NCBI RefSeq assembly: GCF_039536205.1 | Contig: NZ_BAAAYL010000001.1 | Location: 1,798,001-1,862,000, forward strand | Direction of reading: 5' to 3' | Origin: Streptomyces sannanensis | GTDB lineage: Bacteria > Actinomycetota > Actinomycetes > Streptomycetales > Streptomycetaceae | DNA: 64,000 nucleotides | Shown here: positions 20,672-27,223 of the stretch, piece by piece | Numbering within the stretch: position 1 is the first letter of the stretch | Layout: every line of letters starts with the position of its first letter | The notes under the pieces: model-generated | The model's input: only the letters and a program-made list of their open reading frames with translations | Told to the model about the DNA's origin: nothing | Databases searched by the model: none | Translations under genes and position numbers: made by a program

Positions 20672-20767
20672 TGCTGTGGCCGGAAGGGTTTGCCGGAAAG
20701 CTCGCGGCTGCCCCCAGCGGTAGCTGGGGAAGCGTCGCGAGCCGTGAACCGTTCTGGTCACAGCACT
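20670..20767. mobile_element. Short inverted-repeat element A (MITE-like)
   Basis: 98 bp bounded by AGTGCTGTGGCC (20670-20681) and GGTCACAGCACT (20756-20767), 11 of 12 paired, 14 of 16 when extended by four bases. The interior holds CCCCAGCGGTAGCTGGGG flanked by CTCGCGG and GTCGCGAG arms, so nearly the whole element folds as nested hairpins. It begins inside the stop codon of the upstream gene. No coding capacity. Confidence 0.65.
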
Positions 20768-20768
20768 G

Positions 20769-20940
20769 GGGCGTGTTTCGAAAGTAGCGTCGTCCGCCCG
20801 GAGGGCGGGGTCGGGGGCGTCTGGTGCGTGCGATCGCAAGGCGGAGGGAGGAGAGCGCAGCGGGCTGCGCCGACGACCGACAACGCGGCGAGCGTGCGTG
20901 CCGGGCGTTCCCGACCAGGCGGGACTTTCGAAACACGCCC
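20769..20940. mobile_element. Short inverted-repeat element B (MITE-like)
   Basis: 172 bp bounded by perfect 17-bp terminal inverted repeats, GGGCGTGTTTCGAAAGT (20769-20785) and ACTTTCGAAACACGCCC (20924-20940). The interior contains GGTGCGTGCGATCGCAAGGC and, further on, CAACGCGGCGAGCGTGCG, both shared with element C. It has no open frame of note and looks like a non-autonomous transposon derivative, lying directly beside element A. No convincing target duplication is visible. Confidence 0.75.
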
Positions 20941-20977
20941 TGGGCCCTGTCCGGCCTGATCGGCCGGACAGGGCCCA
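20941..20977. terminator. Strong hairpin terminator
   Basis: Perfect 16-bp stem TGGGCCCTGTCCGGCC / GGCCGGACAGGGCCCA with loop TGATC. It lies 270 nt after the transglutaminase-like gene and is probably that operon's terminator, now separated from it by elements A and B. No U tract, as usual in Streptomyces. Confidence 0.75.
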
Positions 20978-21007
20978 GGGGTGTCCGGCGGTCGCGGACC
21001 GGGACGC

Positions 21008-21043
21008 GTGAGGGGCGACCGCCCGAAGGCGGTCGCCCCTCAC
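21008..21043. terminator. Hairpin terminator for the DUF3040 gene
   Basis: Perfect 16-bp stem GTGAGGGGCGACCGCC / GGCGGTCGCCCCTCAC with a CGAA tetraloop, 23 nt beyond the stop of the minus-strand DUF3040 gene. With the neighbouring hairpin it insulates two converging units. Confidence 0.8.
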
Positions 21044-21066
21044 GGGAATCCGATGTGCAGGACGGC

Positions 21067-21459
21067 TCAGTGACCCTGCTCGTCGCGGCGGCGCTGCCAC
21101 CGCTGTTCGATCCGGTCCATCATGGAACGACGCTGCCTGGAATGGTGGCGGGCGCCGGGGCCGGCCTGGCCCTGCTGCTCGCCGGACCGGGGCGCCTTGC
21201 GCCATCCGGTGACCGCGAGCACCGCGCAACCGAGCATGACGAGGAAGCCCACCACGCTGATCCAGATCTGCTGGGCGACCATTCCGGCCATGAGGAGCGC
21301 GATACCCACCAGGAAGCCTGCGACCGCCTGGTAAACCCGTCGCCGGGTGTACGTACGCAGCCCGCTTCCCTCAAGCGCTGTCGCGAACTTGGGATCTTCG
21401 GCGTACAGCGCTCGCTCCATCTGCTCGAGCATTCGCTGCTCGTGCTCCGAGAGCGGCAC
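21067..21459 (-). CDS. DUF3040 membrane protein
   Basis: 130 aa. N-terminal MPLSEHEQRMLEQMERALYAEDPKFA is the DUF3040 signature: a short amphipathic segment followed by two membrane helices (QAVAGFLVGIALLMAGMVA and IWISVVGFLVMLGCAVLAV), then a basic Gln/Arg-rich cytoplasmic tail. The GTG start has AGGAGG 5 nt upstream. It is a common actinobacterial family of unknown function, often found near division genes, and monocistronic here. Confidence 0.9.
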   Translation of the reverse strand: MPLSEHEQRMLEQMERALYAEDPKFATALEGSGLRTYTRRRVYQAVAGFLVGIALLMAGMVAQQIWISVVGFLVMLGCAVLAVTGWRKAPRSGEQQGQAGPGARHHSRQRRSMMDRIEQRWQRRRDEQGH

Positions 21460-21721
21460 GGAGTCCTCCTACTCGTCGGTCGCGGGGGGCGACCGGTCTG
21501 CGGCCCTTTCAGGATAGGCAGGGAATCGCCCCCGTGAAACCCGCCCTCCGCTGCCATTCGCCATTCCGGGCCGCCATGCCGGTTCGGCTGCTGAGGTGTG
21601 GATTCCCCAACCGCCGATCCGTCATGCCGGACGGTGTCACTCGATCATACGGGGCAAAGCCGCGGTTCGGAGTGGCTGTGACGTACTCCGTACGGAACAG
21701 CGCCGCTGCTCAGCCCGCCCT

Positions 21722-22489
21722 TCAGGGGTGCTGGGCCGGCTTCCCGGCCAGGATGTGGAGCTGGGTCGCGACCGAGTGGAAGGCGGGCAGCTCGGCGGCT
21801 GCGGCCTCCAGCTTGAGGAGCGCGTCGACGGCACCGGGCTCGGTGTCGACGAGGACGCCGGGGACGAGGTCGGCGAAGACCCGTACGCCGTGGACGGCGA
21901 CGACCTCGGCACCGGCCGCCGTGACGAGTTCGGTGAGCTGTTCCGCGGTGAAGCGCCGGGGCACCGGGTCGCCCTCGCCCCAGCGGCCCGCGGGATCGGT
22001 GAGCGCGCGCCGGGCCTCGGTGAAGTGCCCGGCCAGGGCCCTGGCCAGGACGGCCCCGCCGAGCCCGGCGGCGAGCAGGCTGAGCACACCGGCGGGCCTG
22101 AGGGCCTCCATGGCGTTGCGCACACCCTCGGCCGGATCCTCGACGTACTCCAGCACTCCATGGCACAGCACGGCGTCGAAGCCGCCGCGGTCGACGACGT
22201 CGAACAGTCCGTGGATGTCACCCTGCACTCCGCGGACCAGATCGGCGACCCCGGCCTCGGCCGCGCGGCGCTCCAGCGCGAAGAGCGCGTTGGGGCTGGG
22301 GTCGACCACCGTGACACGGTGGCCGAGGCCGGCCAGCGGCACCGCGAACTTGCCGGAGCCGCCGCCGGTGTCGAGGATGTCCAGCGCTTCCCTGCCGGTC
22401 GCCTTGACCCGGCGGTCGAGGGTGTCCTTGAGGACATCCCAGACCACGGCGGTACGGAGGGAGGCCCGGGGGCGCATCGGTTCCGACAC
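21722..22489 (-). CDS. Class I SAM-dependent methyltransferase
   Basis: 255 aa from the GTG at 22489, chosen because GAGGAG lies 9 nt upstream; further in-frame sequence upstream runs into a repeat element. Motif I ILDTGGGSGKFAVPLAGLGHRVTVVDPS (~40-65) and the post-motif CHGVLEYVEDPAEGVRNAMEALRPAG are clear Rossmann methyltransferase features. The substrate is unknown; the conserved position among housekeeping genes suggests tRNA, cofactor or lipid modification, which I cannot distinguish. Confidence 0.9.
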   Translation of the reverse strand: MSEPMRPRASLRTAVVWDVLKDTLDRRVKATGREALDILDTGGGSGKFAVPLAGLGHRVTVVDPSPNALFALERRAAEAGVADLVRGVQGDIHGLFDVVDRGGFDAVLCHGVLEYVEDPAEGVRNAMEALRPAGVLSLLAAGLGGAVLARALAGHFTEARRALTDPAGRWGEGDPVPRRFTAEQLTELVTAAGAEVVAVHGVRVFADLVPGVLVDTEPGAVDALLKLEAAAAELPAFHSVATQLHILAGKPAQHP

Positions 22490-22570
22490 GGCAGTTGACT
22501 CCTCGACGCGGTGCCGCCCCAGGTGCGGGGCGTGAATGGTGCAGACGCCTTCCACCCTAGTGCCCCTCCC

Positions 22571-22763
22571 GGCAACGTCTGCCCCGTCGCGACGCTCCCC
22601 CAGCCACCTCCCCCGACCACCTCTGGGGGTGCCCCCAGAGGCGCCCCCGGGCACGCACGCTCGCTGCGTTGGCCGAAAGCCCGAGTAGCGCTGCTACGAG
22701 GGTCATTCGGCCGCCTTGCGATCGCACGCACCGGACGCCGCTCCTTGACGGGCAAACGTTGCC
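22571..22763. mobile_element. Short inverted-repeat element C (MITE-like)
   Basis: 193 bp between the methyltransferase and HEPN genes. Ends: GGCAACGTCTGCCCCGTC (22571-22588) and GACGGGCAAACGTTGCC (22747-22763), imperfect inverted repeats with one mismatch and one gap. The interior, read on the minus strand, carries GGTGCGTGCGATCGCAAGGC and a CAACGCAGCGAGCGTGCG block nearly identical to those inside element B, although the termini differ. A GGGGGTGCCCCC-type palindrome is also present. Confidence 0.65.
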
Positions 22764-22799
22764 GGTCGCGGCACTGGTGCGACGTGAAGGGACGGTGCG

Positions 22800-23327
22800 T
22801 CAGCCCGCCTCCGGCTCACGCTCCCCCGACTGCGGCAGCACCGGCTGGAGCACCAGCATCCGCTCCACGAGACGCAGGAACATGCCCACGTCGCGCAGCA
22901 GATCGTCGGCATCGCGGCTGCTGGCCGCGCCCTGTATGCCCGCCTCGGCCCGGGCCCTGCGGGTGGCCCCGGAGGCGAACAGCGCGCTCCATTCGGACAG
23001 TTCGGGGGCGATCTCGGGCAGGACCTCCCAAGCACTGCGGATCCGCTGCCTGCGCCTGGGCGTGGGGTCCGGGCGGCCTCGGGCAGCGAGAACGGCGGCC
23101 GCGGTGCGCAGGGCGGCGAGGTGGGCCGTGGCGTACCGCTCGTTGGGCGTTTCGAGGACCGCGGCCTCCTCCAGCCCGGTACGGGCCTGGGCGAGCAGGC
23201 CGAGGGCCGCGGGCGGCGCCCCGGCGCGGCGCAGGGCGGGGTGGACATCGCTCGCCGGACCGGTCAGTGAGGGGGCAGGGCCGGTGGCGCGGCGCCGGCG
23301 TGCGGCAGCGGCGTGGGTGCTGGCCAT
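22800..23327 (-). CDS. SAV_6107-type HEPN domain protein
   Basis: 175 aa, all-helical prediction, ATG start with AGGAGG 6 nt upstream. The helix around residues 57-72 reads NERYATAHLAALRTAAAVLAARG; R-YATA-H fits the HEPN R-x4-6-H motif of RNase-type HEPN proteins. A second helical half follows and the acidic tail is variable. The name of the family comes from the S. avermitilis orthologue. No nucleotidyltransferase or antitoxin gene is adjacent, so this is not a clear toxin pair. Function unknown; RNA cleavage is possible but unproven. Confidence 0.8.
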   Translation of the reverse strand: MASTHAAAARRRRATGPAPSLTGPASDVHPALRRAGAPPAALGLLAQARTGLEEAAVLETPNERYATAHLAALRTAAAVLAARGRPDPTPRRRQRIRSAWEVLPEIAPELSEWSALFASGATRRARAEAGIQGAASSRDADDLLRDVGMFLRLVERMLVLQPVLPQSGEREPEAG

Positions 23328-23416
23328 GACGAACCTCCTGTCGTCGCGTGACGGCGCGGTCGCCGTATGTGCTCATCGTGCAGCCCGGCACTGACAATCC
23401 CCGCTGACCTGCCGTT

Positions 23417-23446
23417 TTGCCTCGCTCGCAGGTTCGGGGCTATTTT
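23417..23446 (+). promoter_or_regulatory. Promoter of the ABC/YhgE/TetR operon
   Basis: -35 TTGCCT (23417-23422), 18-bp spacer and -10 TATTTT (23441-23446). The predicted transcription start, near 23452, falls inside the adjoining palindrome, so a bound repressor would block initiation. Confidence 0.6.
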
Positions 23447-23471
23447 TTTGAACTGACCGGTCAGTTCAAAA
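23446..23471. promoter_or_regulatory. 26-bp perfect palindrome, probable TetR operator
   Basis: Half-site TTTTGAACTGACC, centred between 23458 and 23459, every base pair symmetric. It starts at the last base of the -10 and ends at the first base of the ribosome binding site. Core GACCGGTC is typical of operators bound by Streptomyces TetR-family repressors. The best candidate ligand protein is the TetR regulator encoded third in the same operon (26294-26902), implying autoregulation. Confidence 0.8.
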
Positions 23472-23482
23472 GGGAGGGGTAC

Positions 23483-24226
23483 GTGGTGGACAGCCCGCAC
23501 GGGGCAGCCGTCACCGCCGAGAACTTCGGGCTCAAGGGCCCACGCGGCTGGGCCTTTCGCGGTGTGCGCCTCGACGCACCGCCCGGATCGCTCGTCGCGA
23601 TCGAGGGCCCGTCTGGCTCCGGCCGCACCTGTCTGCTGCTCGCGCTCACCGGCCGGATGCGCCCCACCGAGGGCCACGCCGAGGTCGGCGGGCTGCGCCT
23701 GCCGCGCAGGATGGCAGCCGTACGCGGCATCAGCGCCCTCGGTCCGGTCCCGGGCGTCAGCGACCTCGACCCCGCGCTGACCGTGTCGGAGCACCTGCGC
23801 GAACGAGCCCTGCTGCAGCGCCGGTTCGCCGGATCGCCGCGTGCCATGCTCCGGCCGCGGACGGAACGGGCCGCCGAGGCCCGGCGCCGGATCGACGCCG
23901 CTCTGGCCGCCGCCGGATTCTCCCCGGACGACCTGCCCAAAGGACCGCGTACGCCGGTACGCGACCTGGAGCGGCTGGAGTCGCTGCGCCTGTCGGTCGC
24001 GCTCGCGCTGATCGGCCGGCCTCGTCTGCTGGCCGTCGACGACACCGACCTCAAGCTGTCGGACTCCGAGCGCGCCGAGGCGTGGAAGCTCCTGCGCGCC
24101 GTCGCCGACGGCGGGACCACCGTGATCGCGGTGTGCAGCCAGGCGCCCGCCGGCGCGATCACCATCCGTACGTGCGAGAACGAGAAGGGGGCGGCTGATG
24201 CGTTCGCCAAGACTGGCCGCGCTTGA
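23483..24226 (+). CDS. Degenerate ABC-type ATPase domain protein
   Basis: 247 aa from the GTG at 23483 (the next codon is also GTG); AGGGAGG is 5-8 nt upstream. The fold is that of an ABC nucleotide-binding subunit, but key residues are missing: Walker A reads GPSGSGRT with Arg48 in place of Lys, no Q-loop Gln is evident after the first helix, the LSGGQ signature is replaced by RDLERLESL, and the switch region reads VIAVCSQ without the usual His. Walker B RLLAVDDTDL is partly kept. It overlaps the YhgE gene by 29 nt, so the two are translationally coupled. Probably a regulatory or ATP-binding partner with little or no hydrolysis. Confidence 0.85.
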   Translation: MVDSPHGAAVTAENFGLKGPRGWAFRGVRLDAPPGSLVAIEGPSGSGRTCLLLALTGRMRPTEGHAEVGGLRLPRRMAAVRGISALGPVPGVSDLDPALTVSEHLRERALLQRRFAGSPRAMLRPRTERAAEARRRIDAALAAAGFSPDDLPKGPRTPVRDLERLESLRLSVALALIGRPRLLAVDDTDLKLSDSERAEAWKLLRAVADGGTTVIAVCSQAPAGAITIRTCENEKGAADAFAKTGRA

Positions 24227-26282
24227 GCTGAAGCGTTTCGGCAGGGGAAGGCTGCCCCGTGCGGCGCTCGTCGCGCTGCTGCTGCTTCCGCTGCTGTACG
24301 GCGGACTGTACCTGTGGTCCTTCTGGGACCCGTACGGACGCCTCGACCGGCTCCCGGTCGCCCTCGTCAACGCGGACCGGGGGACCACCGTCGACGGCAA
24401 GAAGATCACGGCGGGCGACGACATCACCGAGGGCCTGCTCGACAGCAAGGTCTTCGAGTGGCACGAGGTGAGCGACGCCGAGGCGCGCAAGGGCGTGGAG
24501 AACGGGACGTACTACCTCTCGCTGACCGTGCCTGCCGACTTCAGCGCACGGATCGCCTCCAGCTCGGGCGACTCCCCCGAGACCGGCGCCCTGGAGGTAC
24601 GCACGAACGACGCCAACAACTACATCGTCGGGTCCATCTCCCGCTCGGTGTTCTCCGAGGTCCAGCACGCCGCGTCCAAGACGACCTCGCAATCCTACCT
24701 CGACAAGATCTTCATCTCCTTCTCGGACATCCACGACGCCACGGCGGAGGCCGCCAAGGGTGCCGACGACCTCAAGGGCGGCATCGGCGAGGCCAAGGAG
24801 GGCTCGAAGGATCTCGCGAACGGCCTGAAGGACGCCAAGGAGGGCAGCGGCAAACTGGCCGGCGGCATCGACAAGCTCGACCAGGGCGCCGCCGACCTGG
24901 AGGCGGGCGCCAAGCGCGTCGCGGACGGCACCCAGGCCCTGGCCGACAAGGTCGGCGGGACGGCGGACAAGGTACGTCCGTATCTGAAGGACAACGCGAA
25001 GACCATCGGCGACTCCGCCCGGTTGGTCGCCGACTCCACGCAGACCATCCGGGACAACCTCGCGTCCCTCTCCGAGGACTCCCCCGGCGTCGAGACGCGT
25101 GCGCAGGACGCGTCCGGGGAACTCGACGCCGCGTACAAGGAGATGTGCGAGGGAGCCGCAGCGCCGGCCGCCGACTGCCCGGCCCTGCTTCAGGGCAAGC
25201 AGGCCGCCGGCGAAACCGCGGAACTCGCCGGGAAGCTCAACTCCCTGGTACAGGACCACAAGGACGATCTGAAGACCCTGGACACCCGCCTCGGCTCCCT
25301 GCAGCAGGAGGCCCAGGCCCTGGCCGACCACGCGCCGAACCTGAGCAAGGACCTGGACTCGGCCGTCGCGCAGATCAAGGCCCTCAACACCGGCGCCCAA
25401 CAGGTCGCCTCGGGCGCCGACGACCTGCACACCGGGCTGACCGGCGCCAAATCGGGCTCCAAGGACCTCGACTCCGGCGTAGGCAGGCTCGAGAACGGCG
25501 CCAACGACCTCGACGGCGGCCTCTTCAAACTCGCGGACGGCTCCGGCAAGCTGGCCGGCGGACTGCACGAAGGCGTCGACAGCATCCCCGACTACGACAA
25601 GGAGGACAGGGACCGGCGCACCGATGTGATGGCCGACCCCGTCCAGCTCGCCGCCCAGTCGCTGCACAAGGCGCCCAACTACGGCACTGGATTCGCCCCG
25701 TACTTCATCCCGCTGTCCCTGTGGGTGGGCGCGATGGTGGCGTACATGCTGATCCAGCCGCTCAACCGGCGCGCGCTCGCCGCCGGGGCCTCCGCCTGGC
25801 GCATCGCCCTCGCCGGCTGGCTTCCGGTCGCCGCGATCGGTGTGCTCCAGACCGTCGCGCTGATGTCCGTGCTCCACTTCGCGGTCGGCCTGGAGATGGC
25901 CCACGCCGCCGGCACGATCGCCTTCCTGGCGCTGGTGACCTGTTGCTTCGCCGCGATCGTGCAGTGGCTCAACGCCCGCTTCGGCGCGGCCGGCCGGATC
26001 TTGGTGCTGGCGGTGCTGATGCTCCAACTGACCTCCGCGGGTGGCACCTACCCGGTCCAGACGAGCCCGGACTTCTTCAACGCAATCCACCCCTTCCTGC
26101 CGATGACCTACGTGGTCGAGGCGCTGCGCCGGCTGATCTCCGGCGGCGAACTCACCCCGGTCTGGCAGGGCAGTGCGGTCCTGCTCGCCTTCACCGCCGG
26201 AACGCTCGCCCTCACCGCCGTCGCCGCCCGCCGCAAGCAGGTGTGGACCCTCGACCGTCTGCACCCCGAGCTGAGCCTGTGA
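24198..26282 (+). CDS. YhgE/Pip family ABC-2-like membrane protein
   Basis: 694 aa. One N-terminal membrane segment (ALVALLLLPLLYGGLYLW, ~23-40), the YhgE signature LPVALVNADRGTTVDGKKI, then ~300 residues of heptad-like repeats rich in GADDL, GSKDL and GSGKLAGG units (long extracytoplasmic coiled coil), and about five C-terminal helices of ABC-2 type. B. subtilis YhgE and Lactococcus Pip are relatives; Pip is a phage receptor, and others are tied to type VII or mycolate export. Here the preceding degenerate ATPase overlaps it, suggesting an export or envelope complex. Substrate unknown. Confidence 0.9.
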   Translation: MRSPRLAALELKRFGRGRLPRAALVALLLLPLLYGGLYLWSFWDPYGRLDRLPVALVNADRGTTVDGKKITAGDDITEGLLDSKVFEWHEVSDAEARKGVENGTYYLSLTVPADFSARIASSSGDSPETGALEVRTNDANNYIVGSISRSVFSEVQHAASKTTSQSYLDKIFISFSDIHDATAEAAKGADDLKGGIGEAKEGSKDLANGLKDAKEGSGKLAGGIDKLDQGAADLEAGAKRVADGTQALADKVGGTADKVRPYLKDNAKTIGDSARLVADSTQTIRDNLASLSEDSPGVETRAQDASGELDAAYKEMCEGAAAPAADCPALLQGKQAAGETAELAGKLNSLVQDHKDDLKTLDTRLGSLQQEAQALADHAPNLSKDLDSAVAQIKALNTGAQQVASGADDLHTGLTGAKSGSKDLDSGVGRLENGANDLDGGLFKLADGSGKLAGGLHEGVDSIPDYDKEDRDRRTDVMADPVQLAAQSLHKAPNYGTGFAPYFIPLSLWVGAMVAYMLIQPLNRRALAAGASAWRIALAGWLPVAAIGVLQTVALMSVLHFAVGLEMAHAAGTIAFLALVTCCFAAIVQWLNARFGAAGRILVLAVLMLQLTSAGGTYPVQTSPDFFNAIHPFLPMTYVVEALRRLISGGELTPVWQGSAVLLAFTAGTLALTAVAARRKQVWTLDRLHPELSL

Positions 26283-26293
26283 GAATCGGTGTC

Positions 26294-26902
26294 ATGGACA
26301 GCAGTAGCACGCGCCGCCAGGCCACCCGGCAGAAGCTCTACGAAGCCGCGGTGACCCTCATCGCGGAACAGGGCTTCTCCGCCACCACCGTGGACGAGAT
26401 CGCCGAGCGCGCCGGGGTCGCCAAGGGCACGGTCTACTACAACTTCGCCAGCAAGACCGTGCTGTTCGAGGAATTGCTGCGACACGGCGTCGGGCTGCTC
26501 ACCGAATCGCTGCGCAGCGCTGCCGAGGAGACCGCGCAACGCGGCGGAAGCAAGGTCGAGGCGCTCGACGCGATGATCCGGGCCGGTCTGGTCTTCATCG
26601 ACCACTCTCCGTCCTTCACCCAGCTCTATGTCGCCGAGCTGTGGCGCACCAACCGGGCCTGGCAGTCCACGCTCATGGTGGTCCGTCAGGATGCGGTCGC
26701 CGTCGTCGAGACCGTGCTCAAGGAGGGCGTCGAGGCCGGCGAACTCAGCGAGGAGATCGACATCCCGCTGACGGCGGCCGCGCTGGTCGGCATGGTGCTG
26801 GTGGCCGCCCTGGACTGGCAGGCGTTCCAGCCCGAGCGGTCGATCGACGATGTGCACGCGGCCCTGTCGCGGCTGCTGCACGGACGGGTGAGCGGGCGCT
26901 AG
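26294..26902 (+). CDS. TetR family transcriptional regulator
   Basis: 202 aa from the ATG at 26294; a GTG at 26279 overlapping the yhgE stop (GTGA) would add five residues and is a real alternative because neither start has a good RBS. The HTH is classic: LYEAAVTLIAEQGFSATTVDEIAERAGVAKGTVYYNFASKTVLFEEL. The C-terminal ligand domain is larger and diverged. It likely represses its own operon through the 26-bp palindrome at 23446-23471 and responds to an unknown small molecule. Confidence 0.93.
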   Translation: MDSSSTRRQATRQKLYEAAVTLIAEQGFSATTVDEIAERAGVAKGTVYYNFASKTVLFEELLRHGVGLLTESLRSAAEETAQRGGSKVEALDAMIRAGLVFIDHSPSFTQLYVAELWRTNRAWQSTLMVVRQDAVAVVETVLKEGVEAGELSEEIDIPLTAAALVGMVLVAALDWQAFQPERSIDDVHAALSRLLHGRVSGR

Positions 26903-26920
26903 TCCGCACACACGGAAAAC

Positions 26921-26971
26921 GGCGCCGGTCCGGCGTGGCTCGAAAGGATCGAGCCACGCCGGACCGGCGCC
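26921..26971. terminator. Very strong hairpin terminator after tetR
   Basis: Perfect 23-bp stem beginning GGCGCCGGTCCGGCG, loop AAGGA, ending at GGCGCC, 19 nt after the tetR stop. It closes the ATPase/YhgE/TetR operon. Confidence 0.9.
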
Positions 26972-27223
26972 TTCCCCGTTTCTTCTCCCCCTGTGGTCAC
27001 CCCCGGGTCACCCCCGGTTCCTCGGGGGAGCCGCGCCGTTCCGCCGCCCCGTGCCGGCGGTACCGGCGCCGCGCCCCCTCAGTGCTTCCACTCTCCCGTC
27101 TCCGCAGGTGGGCGCCCATCCGTGAAACTACTCATCTCCTCACTAGGTACGGATACTCAGAGCTGAGTTCCCGTCCCCACTCCCGGCGGCCGGCTGTCAG
27201 TGGTGGCCGATAAGGTCGCACAC
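26972..27223. other. Intergenic stretch upstream of the FAD oxidoreductase
   Basis: About 250 nt with no credible gene and no palindrome of note. The right end holds TAAGGT (27211-27216) seven nt before the ATG at 27224, a leaderless promoter layout. Confidence 0.5.

Noticed and set aside
24314..26293. Long open frame continuous with the tetR frame through the yhgE gene
   Set aside because: Only its 3' end (from 26279/26294) encodes a TetR protein; the upstream part is an out-of-frame reading of yhgE.
22800..26902. Toxin-antitoxin or anti-phage island formed by the HEPN protein and YhgE unit
   Set aside because: The HEPN gene is divergent with its own RBS and there is no nucleotidyltransferase, helicase or antitoxin; the link is only proximity.
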